In this document: positions 49,164-61,300 of the stretch, in pieces
Position numbering within the stretch: the first letter of the stretch is position 1
How the letters are laid out: each line of letters starts with the position of its first letter
Assembly (NCBI GenBank): GCA_022316685.1
Contig: JAKJHU010000133.1
Location: 806,001-870,000, forward strand
Direction of reading: 5' to 3'
DNA length: 64,000 nucleotides
Source of the DNA: Progne subis subis
Lineage: Eukaryota > Chordata > Aves > Passeriformes > Hirundinidae
Notes under the pieces: generated by a model
What the model was told of the DNA's origin: nothing
Database searches by the model: none
Seen by the model: only the letters and a program-made list of their open reading frames with translations
Position numbers and translations under genes: made by a program

Positions 49164-49653
49164 GCCCTCACTTCAACTCCCCCTGCCTCAGGACACCAAT
49201 GCCCCAACATCAGCTCCCTCCCTCCACGGGCTGTGAAGGCCTTGAAGCCCCTCACCAGGCTGCAAGCCCCTCACCAGGCTGCTGAACACAGCAGCAAGAG
49301 AGGCTCAGCATCCTCCAGGACTGGTCACTCAGCCCTGGAACACTAAGCAGGCACTTCTAGCCTGCACACAGGAAGGTACTGGTGGCAAAAGGCAAGGCAG
49401 GTCTGACCCTAGTGCCCAGAGCCGCCTCCACCCACGGCAGCAGGGAGCAGTGAAGGCTCCAGGGCAGGCACTGGAGATCTCAGAGCAGACAGAGGTTCAC
49501 ACACGACACCAGGCCACAGGCAAACACTCTACCAGAGACACCTCACACACACACACAGCCCCTCCAGCCAAGCAAAGGATAAACCAGCTGAGGAATGGGT
49601 GCAGAAACCCTCTCCAAGACAGGCTTGGGGGGCAGAGACCTCCCCCAGACCCC

Positions 49654-49678
49654 CATACACACACACACACACACACAT
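49654..49678. repeat. (CA)n microsatellite
   Basis: Eleven CA units in inferred KIF21B 3' UTR or intergenic sequence, with a shorter run at 49541-49557. Confidence 0.85.
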
Positions 49679-51424
49679 GTACCATTTACCCTCCAACAAG
49701 GCAAGCCAGCAGGATGGAATTTTCCCCCCCCAAAAAAGGCAACCCCCTCCCCCATCAAATCAATAGAGATACTCCTGTCTTTCATGATGCAGAGGAATCC
49801 CCTCAGTCCAGCCAGAATGCTCAGAACAAGGGCTGGTGGCACAGGACCTGGGGCTGGTCAAGGTCTCACCGTGGTTGGAGAGAGCAGAGCGGAAATGGTC
49901 TGTGCTTTATGGGGCAGGTCCTGGAGCCCCTGGCCTCCAAGATCCCAGTTCAGTGCTGGTGGGATCACACGGAGAAATCCTTAAATTTGAGTTCAAGTGC
50001 TGCTTCTTCTGTGACAAAGGGGGAAGGAGAGCGTGTGAGGCAAGAATACCCATCCTGGGGTCTCCTCGGCCATCCCACAAGAGCCCTGGGTGGCCCAGGG
50101 CAGGACAGGGCAGGGGATGGTCAAATGGGCCATGGGAGAGATGGAGGGAAGCTCCAGTGTGAGACCAGGGCCTTTACCAGCCCCCCTTGAACAGGAGAGA
50201 CAGAGGAAAGAGCCTGCAGAACATGCGTCCTTGGGGAAACACTCCTGGGTGGAGCCCCCAGGCCCTCCAGGAGATGAGGTTGTGCAAGGTGATCCACTGC
50301 AGGATTGTCCTTGGGGCACACGGGGAATCAGGGGCCTTGTGCAAGATCCGTGTGTGAAACCCCCTCCCCTCTGCTCCTGCCACAGAGGACTCTGGCTGCT
50401 CCGTGCCCTGCTGGCTCCTCTCCACCCTTGGATCCTCGGGCCAGCAGGCCCAGCCTAAGCAGGCTCCAGTCCAGGCAGAGGTCTGAGGGCAGAACCTAAG
50501 GGAAGGACAGACAGAGCCACAGCAGGGGGGTGACAAATCCAGCCTTGGCTTTTTTGCACTGTAGCCTCCATTCTCGCTTCATTTCTCCGTCTCAAGGGGG
50601 TTGACTCTCTGCAGGAGCCCATCACAAACCCTTGATGGGGGTCACCATGTCCAGAGCAGCTCCTCCCCACTGCAGGGCAGGCTGGGCATGTGGGGAAGAG
50701 CCCAGAGCCATAGGGCAGTTGAGTTTACAACCGGGGTTCGGAGGATGTCAAAGGGAGCAGGTCTTCTTCCAGCAGGTCTGTCTGGAAGTTGCCCGACGGA
50801 GATCTTCCCAGGCTTGCTGTGCCTCACGAGGTGGGACATGGCAAAGGAGCCTGGAGATGCACCTCTCTAAGCACTGGGGACAGTCCAGAGAGGGTAGGGA
50901 AGGCTAGGAGTACCAGGAAATCCTGTAGACCCACAGCAGAGGTGTAGCACAAGGAATGGCTCCAGAGAAGCACCCTCTGTGTTGTGGTCCTGGCCAGCAG
51001 ACACCAGATGTCCTCGTGGAGTGGAGAAAGACTCCTGCAGGAACCAGCCCGGGAGCAGCACAGCACGGCAGAGGCCACAGGAGCCCACAGAGGCAGGAGG
51101 GAAGGAGTCAGGGATCTCTGACCCCCATGAAGTCCTTACAGCAGGATGGGTGAGAGGAGAGATGAAACATTTCCTGTTCACTGGAGAACCATGGAGAAGC
51201 CTCAGCAGGAGGGCAGGTGGAGCTGCTGGTGCCCCACAGAGCTGCTTCCTCACAGGAGCTGACAGAGCTCAAAGCACCAGATGCAGCATTGTCCACCCCG
51301 TTGGGTGAGGCACAAAGAAATCCCTGTCCTGGGCTGAGCTCCTGTAGGTGACCGAGTCCTGCTAGCAGGGGGAGGCACCCTGACCTTCACCCTGCCCCCA
51401 CGCCTTCCAGTCTTTCTGCAGTTC

Positions 51425-51479
51425 CTAGTTTGACCCCGCAGGCAACCTCCTCCCACTCCAGAGCTTCACTGTCAAGTCG
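51425..51479 (-). other. KIF21B: KIF21B alternative last exon
   Basis: The acceptor TTGTTCCTCAG|C precedes C-GAC, so it joins the donor at 52721 in exactly the same phase as the canonical last exon. It encodes DLTVKLWSGRRLPAGSN and TAG at 51427-51425. The first residues, SD-x-x-VKLW, mimic the canonical exon (SDCRVKLW), completing the last WD strand with a different tail. Its use would require skipping the canonical exon at 52206-52305. Confidence 0.75.
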
Positions 51480-52205
51480 CTGAGGAACAAAGGTGAGAGG
51501 GACAGCATGACCCGGGGGTCGGGGCAGGAGCCCCACAGACCCCGCCCCAGGGGCACCACCAGGCGCCCGCTCCCCGTCCCCTGCCAGCATGCAGCCCCCC
51601 AGATTTCCAGGCCCTTCTCCCTTGGCAGGAGCTTGTCTGGTGCACTTTGGGGAGAAGGCAAACCCGATGGGGCTCCAACTCCCCCCCTGGCAGCAGCTGG
51701 GGACAAAGGGAAATGGTGACCTCCAGGGCTGACCCCACACCAGGACTCCTACCCGCCTTGAACGAGCTCCAGCTCGGTCCCAGCAGTTACACCCAGGGAG
51801 CTGCTTTGCTTTGCTCCTGGGGCTGATTTGGGGGTGGCTGCTGACTCCCAACCCACTATCCATGCAAAGGCACGGCCAGGACGTGGCTTCCCACAGAGTT
51901 GCCAAAGTAGATGTGGGCACTCAGCAAGGAAAAAAACCAAAAAGCAAGTGAAACCAAGGCAGGGGTATGACTAGGACAAAGGGGGGAGTCCATTCTAACA
52001 AAGACTTATCAAGTGGGGAAAAACGCAGAATAGTTTCATACCGTGAAGAAGCAGCTCAGACCAGAGAAAAAGGGGGGTGGGGGGGGGAAAGACAGAGAGG
52101 AGCAAAAGCAACAGTGAGAGGGACAGAGGGAGGGAGAGATGGAGAGAAGAGGGAAGGAGAGACGGAAGAAGAGCATATGAGCAAGAGAGTCAAAGAGCAG
52201 GAGGG

Positions 52206-52305
52206 TCAAGGCAGACTAGTAGCACGGCCCTTTATGGCAAGGACGCGTCGTGGAAGGCAAGGGGTGAGCCCAGGCACGTAATTCCATAACTTTACCCGGC
52301 AGTCG
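52206..52305 (-). other. KIF21B: KIF21B canonical last exon
   Basis: The acceptor TGTGCCACAG|C lies at 52307-52306. The exon finishes a Ser codon and continues [16 protein letters not shown], then [16 protein letters not shown] and TGA at 52208-52206. This matches the human canonical C-terminus residue for residue, except for one Thr to Ser change, as far as I recall it. The short exon is easily missed by ORF-length filters. Confidence 0.9.
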
Positions 52306-55300
52306 CTGTGGCACAGATGGGAGGTGGGGAGAAGGAGAGGCAGAGAGAGACAGAGAAAAAGGAAGGGAGAAAAGGGAACAGGGTCGAAAAGAGGATATCA
52401 GAGTCTTGCTGCTGAAGAGCTCCCCGAGAGCAGCAGACAATGCCCAGCCCCGAGGGAGAGGGGTCCCTGCGTGGGGAGTAACCCAGGGCATCACCAGTGG
52501 GCAGGGAATGGCCAGGGACAGCTCTTGGCACCGTGGTGGGCAGGCCCTGCCAGGGGCAGGCTACAGAGGGCAAAAGGAGATGAAGGAGGAGAGGGACTAA
52601 AAAGCTGCCATTCCCTCCCCGCTCCCTGTTCACCCACACCCACCCAGGCCCGGGGGGGACGGCTCCAACCCAGGGTCTCCCCCTTCCCAGGGGCCGTGGG
52701 GGCAGAACGTCCAAGGCTCACCTGGAAGCGGTGAAGATGTGCTTGGAGTTGGTGCAGATGGCGTTGATGGGGCTGTCGTGCCCCTTGATCTCCCCGACTG
52801 GGGTGAAGGTGTCCACGTTCCAGACCTTGATGACGCCTCCTCGGCAGGCGCTCAGCACCATGGGGCGGCCGGGGATGAAGGCCAGGGCACAGACCCAGTC
52901 TTTGTGGGCATTGGGGATTTGCTGTAGGCACAGGCACAGAGCAGAGGTCATGACCAACCTCGTCTGCAGCAGCCTTGTGCACCCATCCTGGGTTCTCAGT
53001 GACACCCTGGGACAGACTGGCACCGTGGAACTGGTGACGCGCAGTTAGGAGCCAAGGGAAGGGTACGGGCTCAAAAGTCACGGTTTGGCTTCTCCCTTGG
53101 GCAGGAGACAACAACCCAGAATTCAGGGTGGAACACGAGCCCCCACACTGCAACTGATGCCACAGCCTGCCTGAAGGAGAGCTGGCAACCCCAAGCACCC
53201 TGCTGGACAAATTATGGGGGTACAGCACACCCTCACCCACACAGGGCCCAGGACTGGGAGTGCCCTCCCTGCTGAGCTCCATGCAGGACACTGGCACTAA
53301 GCTCCTGGACAACCCCCCAGCAGCATCCCCCCTCTGCCCTGTGTAACCACAGGACCTGTGCTCTGCTCCCCTCCAGACCTGGATGAGTTCCTGCTGCTCC
53401 AGATCCCACTTCTTTATGCCGTTGTCCCTGGAGCCACTGAAGAGGACATCTCCCTGGATGGCCAGGCACTCAATGCCATCGTAGTGAGGGGGCTCGAAGT
53501 TGTGAGTGGGGCCAATATTGCCAGCCATGCCCTCCGTGATCTCGAACACCTGGGAAAAGCAGCGGGTAACGGAGCACAGATGGCACTGGGGACACAGCTG
53601 GCCCTCTCCTGGGGAGTCTGGCCACCACCCTCTGTGTTCTAGGCTCAGGGCACCTAGAGTGATGCTGGAAATGGGACTGAGCACTGGCTGTTGGGGGCTT
53701 CTGGAGGGTCCTGCCACAAGCAGAGGAGATCTACCACCAGGGACAGCCCCACTGCTGCATTGTACTCATGGTGAGCCTTCACACTCCTCAGGAGCCAAGC
53801 TGACAGCTGGGTGGGATCCTGTCCCACTCACCATCTCACCACCCCTCCTCACGTCCCTGGTGACAGCTCTAATTCAGCCTGCTAAAACCTGAAAGGAAGG
53901 GACAGGCTCCTGCTGCGCTGGAGCTGTGACCGAGCAGGCACAAGGCATCTTTATCAGGGGGGATTATTGAACAGAACAGGGTGAGCTGCTCATCTGGGTC
54001 AGCCCTCACAGCAAATCCCAGCCAGAGAGTCTGATGCATGAGAGAAATACAACTTCTTCTCCAAAGATGCATTGTGGACCAAGCAAAAGGCAAGATTTGG
54101 GAAGGGAAAACAAGTGAAAACCTCACATACAGAGGTGAAAACAGAATCTGGGCTGTTTTCAGGAGGAGAGAAAAGTGAGGGGTTGCCAACATCTGGGCTT
54201 CCCTACAGGACTCGGGGTGCTGCTCCCCAGGGAGAAGAGTACCTTGACATAGTGATCCTTGGAGCCTGTGACCACCAGGTCGTGGTTGCTCGCCGTCTGG
54301 TTCACTGTGAGACACATCACGGGCCCGATGTGGCCACTCAGCTTTCCCACGGGCTGCAGCCTGGGTGCGAGGGCACAGGTCAGCGAGCTGGAGCTCACCC
54401 AAAGGGCCCTCCCACGCAGAGCCTCCCCCAGCCCTGGGGTGCCCCGGCAGGGATCGTTCCCTTTGTGGGAGAGTGGGCAGGGAGAGCCCATTTCCTGTGA
54501 TTCCAGGGGAGGAGGGCAGCCTGAGAGTGTGCAAACATCTGGCTACACAGCCTGAGTGTGCCAACATCTGGCTGCAGAGCCTGTGTGCCAACACCTGGCT
54601 GCACAACCCGAGTGTGCAAACATCTGGCTACACAGCCTGAGTGTGCCAACATCTGGCTGCAGAGCCTAGTAGTGCCAACATCTGGCTGCACAACCTGAGT
54701 GTGCAAACATCTGGCTGCAGATCCTGAGAGTGTGCAAACATCTGGCTGCACAGCCTGAGTGTGCCAACATCTGGCTGCAGAGCCCAGGCTGCAGCACAGG
54801 GTTCACAGCCCAGTGCCCACTGGGTAGGAGGACAAGGGAAATCAGGGCCCTGCTGCTCATCCCACTTGCCTTCTCCCTTCTGCTAAGCTCTGGCCCAGTG
54901 CACAGACAAACCCCTCACCCCACACAGCTCCAATGCTGCTCATCACCCCTTAGGTCCCATGGGAAAGTGTCCTAGAAAATCCTTATTCCAGACAACTTCC
55001 ACTGTGAAAAAGCCTTTCATTTTCCCCAGGGGGATCATTTCAGGCCTATCTGAGCAGCCAGTGCCCAGGGTGGCACCCGCAGGATGCCCTGGCCAGGCCA
55101 GCAGCCCCCTGACCTGCTCAGCTCCCAGACGCGCACGGAGTTGCCGGCGGCAGCGTAGAGCGCGGTGCCCGTGGGGTTCAGCGCGATCTGGTTGATCTGG
55201 TGCTCGCCCTGCACGCTGGTGACAGTGCGGGTGCTGGTGCCAGCGCACGCATCCCCGGAGATCACCTGCCCAGAAGACCTAAAGGAAGGAGAGTTCAAAG

Positions 55301-58300
55301 GGGAGGGTGAGACCAGAGCCACTGAGGAAGCACAGGAGGCTGCTGGCTCCAGGCTGGCACAGCTTTCCACGCTGAGGAAAGGCCCTGGATGTATCCCGGT
55401 CTTTCTGGCCACAGTGGGACCAACAAGAGCTTTGTCCCCCAGGCCAGTGCCTGCCCTGCAAAGGCAGACAAGGATGCGGGGTCTGCACATGGCTCAGAGC
55501 ATCCTGCCCTGGTTTCCAGCTGAGGGCCCCTCTGCTCCCCACAGGAAGAGCTGGTGAGCGCTGGCATCCAGCACAGGGAAGGAGAGGTCTTGGCCTCTGT
55601 ACAAGAGAGAAGCTCCTTCAGGCCAAGGCAGATGAGCTGAGCTGGATGGAGAAAGGAGATCTGTGCCAGAGCAAGTGGGTAACTCTGACCTACCATACTG
55701 TCCTAACCTTTGAGCCCTACTCCAGCCTGGCAGCCACAGCTACCCTCTGTTCCACTGCTTCTACAGTCTGCTCCTTTCTGGTCCTCAAACTCCTCACAGA
55801 GACCCAAGTTTCCCACTGAGGAGCCTGTGATTTACCCAGCCACTATGCTGTTTGGGGCTGTGCCCCTCTGCTGGAGCTGCCAGCTCTCCTGGCCACCCCC
55901 AGAACAGCTGCAAAATCTCTGCAAAGCTCCTGACCCTTAACAAAGGCAAAGCTGGATTCTGCACCTGGGCCACAGCAACCCTGGCTGTGTGCATACAGCA
56001 GGGAACAGAGGCTGGAGAGCAGCTGTGGGAAGGGACCTGGGGATCCTGGTCAGTGGAAAGCTGAATATGAGTCAGCAGTGCCCTGGCAGCCAGGAGGGAC
56101 ATCCCTGTCCTGGGAGCCACCAGGCACAGCATTGCCAGCTGGTCAGTGGAGGGGATTGTCCTGCCCTGCTCTGCACTGGGGAAACCTCACCCTGAGTCCT
56201 TGGTGCAGTTTTGAGCACCACAATATCAAAAAGACATTAAACCATTGGAGAGCATCCTAGGGAGATGGTGGAGGGTCTGGAGGGGAAAGCTCATGAGGGG
56301 CAGCAGAGGGACAGGTACTGATCTGTTCCCTCTCATGAGAAGTGACAGCACTCATGTGAATGGCTGGAGCTGAGCTGGGAGACGTTTAGGTTGGATATCA
56401 GGAGAAGGTTCTTCCCCCAGAGGGTGCTGGGGCACTGAACAGGCTCCCCAGGAAATGGTCACAGCTCTGAGCCTGTCTGAGTTCAAGGAGCGTTTGAACA
56501 ACGCTCCCAGGCACAGGGCAGGATTGCTGGTGTGTCCCTGTGCAAGGCCAGGAGGTGGACTGGATGATCCTGATGGGTCCCTTCCAACTCAGCATATTCT
56601 ATAATTTTATGACTATTTTATGATTTTATTTATCAACCCTGAGTCGTTGCTGCAGGAGGTCCCCCATGAGTTCCCTCACCCCAAGCTCTCCCAACCTCCC
56701 TGCTCCCTAAGGAAGCAGCACTGCAAACTAAAGGAGCTGGCATCTGGCCGTGTCCCCAGCCCCTGTAGGGTCTGGAAATGGCTTCTGCAAAGCCAGAGAC
56801 GCCCGGAGTGTCCCGGGTCCCCAGAGCTCACGTACGTGAGGGTGCGGATGCAGCGGGCCGAGTCGCGGATGTCCCACACCTTGATGTACGACGTGGACAC
56901 GGTGAACACCAGCCCCGTGTGGCTGCAGTACTTGATGGAAACCACGTTGTTCGGGTGACCCTTGAGAGAAGCGATTTCCTGGCCTGTCACCAGGTTCCAC
57001 ATTTTGCAGCTCCGGTCTGTGGGAGGAAGAACACGGCCAAGAGTGTTGGGGGTGTCTCCTCCAAGGGCACGGTGGCCTGGGGACAATGTGCCTCCTGAGC
57101 ATCTCCCCCCACCCACAGGGCCAGAGGAAAGGAGCTGGCCAGCCCCAGCACAGGGGCAGGACAGGGCAGGGCAGGGCTCAACACTGAAGACCACCCACCC
57201 CTGTAATGCCCAACACTTCCCACGTTCCCAATGCCAACCTGCTCCCACAGCATCTGCATCCTCCCTGCCCCCTCTGCCCATCACCCACCTTTGGAGCCAG
57301 TGAAGAGCAGCTCATCGGTGGCATCCAGGCAGAGCACAGGCTTGGTGTGACCCTCTGCCACCGAGACACACTGCAGCGGGGCTGTCCGGGCATTCTTGGT
57401 GCCACCCACTGGGTTAATGATGCCCCTTCACAGGAGAGAGAGAACAGGTACAGTGCAGGGGTGGAGGTGACTGTGCCCACAGCCCCAGGGCATGGAAGAA
57501 CACGAGCTGTCTCACACCTGAGCACCTTGCTCTGCCCAGCACTGAGACAGGCTCCTCCACCTGAACGTGGCACGTGTGACCGAGGTCCCTGTGGAAGCCC
57601 AGCCATCTCCCCAGGGCAGCCCCTGCCCCAGCAACAGGACAGGGAAAGGGGGAGGCTGCCCAGTGACCTCTGCTCTCCCCCAAACCTCTCATGCCTCAGC
57701 AAGCACAGACCCAGGACAGCTCAGCAGACTCAGCTCACTGGCTGAGGTCCATTTTGGGGCAAACTGTGCTGCAGCCTGAAGCTGAAGCTCACTGCTGGGA
57801 TAATGTTTCGGAGTAGCAGCATCAGCACCCCTGTCCCTTGGAGGCTGTCACCCTTTGGCTGGTGACATCTGCAGACAGAGCTTTGCTCCTGTACACAGAT
57901 CACGAGGGTGACAAAGGGCAGCACCAGCATCTGCCCCCCACGTCCCTGCTGCAATGGTTGTTCCTGCACCCACTGCTGGCTTTGGGCAGGAGAGCACCCA
58001 CTTCTCCCAAACCTGCTTCCAAGGGACACCCCTGTCTGTCCTGGGGGACATCATCTGCCAATCCCCACCACTTCAGACATGCTCAGGGTGCTGAGCTCCA
58101 CCAGCCTGACCCTGTGTGTGACCCCTGGCAGGCCCCAGTGTGCCTGGTCATCAAGCACAGCCACAAGACCCCGAGTTGTGCTGGCTTCTTCTTATAGGCA
58201 GGGAAGCTGATGCATGGGGCTGGAGAAGGGCAAGGTCTGCATTAGTTGTGAGGACAAGCACAGGCTCATTAATTTGGGTTTGGAAATCACATGCACTGAT

Positions 58301-61300
58301 GTTCCTCAGCTCTGCCCTCACCAGTGCCAAGCCAACAGCCTTCCCCTCACCCCCAGTGCTTCCAGCAGTCTCAAAGCAACACAGAATCCAAGGGGAAATC
58401 CCTGCACTGCAGGGTGAGGCACCTTCCATGGACTTTGAGTGGCTGCCTGACTACAAACTGCCCGGGGTGACCCAGCTCAGACTGGTCTGGTGTCACTTCC
58501 CCAGTGACAGGGGGCCTGCAGGAGCTCAGGGCACAGGGGACACCTGATCACAGAACCATGGAATGGTCTGGGTTGGAAGGGACTGTAGACACCATCTCGT
58601 TCCATGCCCATGCCATGGGCAGGAACACTTTCCACTATCCCAGGATGGTCCAAGCCCTGTCCAACCTGGCCTGGGACACTGCCAGGGATGGGGACAGCCA
58701 CAGCTTTCTCTGGAAAACCTGTGCCAAGGCCTCACCATCCTCACAGAGAACAATTTCTTCCTAATATCTAGTCCAAGTCTCTCCTCTTGCAGTTTTAACT
58801 GTTCCCCCTGTCACTATTTGCCCATGTAAAACATTGCTCTTCCTCTTTGTTACGAGCCCCTTTAGGCACTGGAAGGCTGCAATGTTCCTAAAGGATGGGG
58901 GAACTGTGGTCCTTGTTTTGGGAAACCTCTGTAGTCAGGGGGAGAAGTCCAGCAGCACTTTAACTGCAAGGCTGAGCTCTGCACCACAACCTGACTCGAC
59001 CTCTTTAGGGAAGAGACTGGACCTTTTCCAACTCAGCACCAGGGAGGCACAACCAGGCACGAGGTGAACCTGAGATAACTGCCTGGAAGAGGCTTGCACA
59101 GAGGATGCACTGCAAGCACCCTTCCCCATCATCTCACCGTCCTGCTGGAGAGCTGGGGAAGGGGTGGGACAGTGGTGGCCTCATGCTGGCGAGAAACCAT
59201 CAGAGATGGAGGAGAGCATGCTGCCAACCCAAACCAGCCAGCCCCACGCACCGAGGGCTAATCCAAGCAGGAACAGTTGGAACTTGCAGCTGAGGGACAG
59301 CATCAGGCACCAGAGGTGGCATGCCAGGAGGGGACAGACACACGAGCTGGGAGGGGGCAGAGCAGCAAGCTGCAGGCAGGCTGTGTGGGGACAGGGAGAG
59401 CAGGCAGCTGACAGAGAGAAGGAGGAGAGGAGAAAGGGATAATAAATAGAAAGTTGTCTATACCTCAGCACCTCCGAGACAGAGGAATCGCTGTCATCAG
59501 ACCTAGGGGCAGAAAATTAGCAGGATTATGGGAGAGAAAACCCAGACTAGAGGAGGCAGCAGTGGAGTCAGAGGTGGAAGATTGTTATTGCATCCAAGCC
59601 AGTGTAGGACAGAGAGAAGGAGTGGAGGGAGAAGGAGAAGCACACACGGAGAACCAGGGGAGAGCAGAAGAGCAGGAGGGCATGTGAGGGTCAGACAGCA
59701 GATCTCCATCAGGGAACCCCAGCGCTGCTAGCAACATCTGAGCCCAGAGCAGCACCTGACCTGCTGCCAGGAGAGGCTGGAGCAGTATTTGTGGGTGGAT
59801 GCCAGTCCATCAGCTTCCTTTGAGCCCTCATCTCCTCACCCCATCCTGCTCCTTCGCCTTTCCAGGGACCCAAGTCTGGCACCACCCTGTCTCCAGGCAG
59901 AGGCCAGGCTCAGAGGGGGCACAGTGGGCAGGAGCACAGCACTGGCACGGCAGCTGCTCCGTGACAGGGAGAAGCAGCGAGGTGAAGCGGTGACAGGACA
60001 CTGGCCAGAGCCAATCCAAGCCCTGGTGTTCCTACGTGCCCCCACAGGACTGGGTACGTGCCATGGGCTCCCACGGTCTGGGTCCCCCTCACCCAGGCGC
60101 TTTCCCCCACCAGGACTCACTTGTCCAAGGCAGATCCCTGGCTCTGGGTGCTGCTGAGACGGGAGAAGACGTTGCGGTCATTGCGCGGCCGGGTGGGCGG
60201 GGAGGAGGGCGGCGTGAAGCCGATGTCTGCAGGCCTGAGCCAAAGGATCAGAGGGACACATGACTTGGGAACGGCTCACCTGGCACAGCAGGGCCCAGAA
60301 AGGATCCTTCCAACTGCTCTGGGCCACACAGCCTCCCCTGCCCGTGTCACCATCGCTCCCAAGCTCACCTGGCAGGTTGCCCACGGTCATAGGATTTCCG
60401 CCTTGTCAGAGGAGAAGTGTCCGAGCCCCGGGACTGCCTGGGACTGAAGCGAGTGAACAAAGCAGTGGGTGCCTGCCCCTGCACTGGGATCCCTCCACAA
60501 TGAACACCTGTGTCCTCCCCCAGAAGAGCAAACAGGAGATTGGGCTGGAGGCATAATCTCGAGGCAGCCCACGAGTGCAGAGGCTTTTGGAAACCCAACA
60601 CACCTTCAAAAAGGCTGATAACCCAGAGCAGGGAGTTGGGGACCCTGCACCCCCTTCTTTCCCTGCTCCTGAAGTATCCTCCTCTCCATCTGCAAAGGAT
60701 ACCAACATACGCCCACGCACTCTCCAAGCCGCGCTGAGGAAATTCACCTCTGCATGCTGTAGCCAAGCACGGACAGATGCAGGATTGGGCTCCCCTCCAC
60801 CCCTCTGCACCTCCACAGGCCAGGCACAGCTTCCCCCAGGCCCGTGGCTCCCTGAGTCTCCCAGTGCCCCAAGCTCACAAGGTGCTTCCTCGCGTGGGCA
60901 GGCTGATGGTGCGTGACACCTTCTCCTTGTAATAGGGGTCTCGGATGGAGAAGCCAATCCTGTCCTCTTTGATCTCCATCAGGGATGCCAAGGACTTGGT
61001 GATGTTCTTGGTGGAGACGTCCAGCGTGGGGCCCAGACACTCAGCCGACACCGCCTTCATCTGCCCCGAAAGCTTGGGCTCTCCCTAGAGCAGGGCAGAG
61101 GGCTCAGGGGCGGGCACGGGGGGCAGTGGGAGCGGCCAGCGCTGTGGGTTGGGAGAGTTTGTGCTCTCTGGCCACAAACCAGCTCCCCCATGTCCCACTG
61201 GGATGCCCATCACAGCCAGCTCTCCACAAAAACACGACAGCCTGTACAGAACATAGTGCTTCCCTCCACCTCTGCCCTGCCCAGGACATCCTCAGTGCCA

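Larger units (their letters stand above)
44085..51424 (-). other. KIF21B: Inferred long KIF21B 3' UTR, interrupted by an ERV
   Basis: Downstream of both KIF21B stop codons there is no coding sequence and no canonical poly(A) signal until 44.1 kb, apart from the ERV at 46411-49163. Stretches such as 46190-46330 read on the minus strand as U-rich, UTR-like sequence (TTATTGTTATTGTTATGG). I infer that this is mostly 3' UTR. Non-canonical proximal poly(A) sites are possible, and the alternative is intergenic DNA plus a separate non-coding transcript. Confidence 0.4.
52722..57425 (-). other. KIF21B: KIF21B WD40 propeller exons
   Basis: Six exons (57425-57289, 57016-56836, 55278-55114, 54360-54243, 53549-53379, 52921-52722) encode successive WD repeats. 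Recognisable strands include [107 protein letters not shown] and [20 protein letters not shown]. The final blade is completed by one of two alternative last exons. The domain binds microtubules in KIF21B. Confidence 0.94.

Noticed and set aside
52491..53717. A 408-residue minus-strand open frame
   Set aside because: It reads through one real KIF21B exon (53549-53379) plus introns and an out-of-frame pass through the next exon. Splice sites and homology support the exons, not the long frame.
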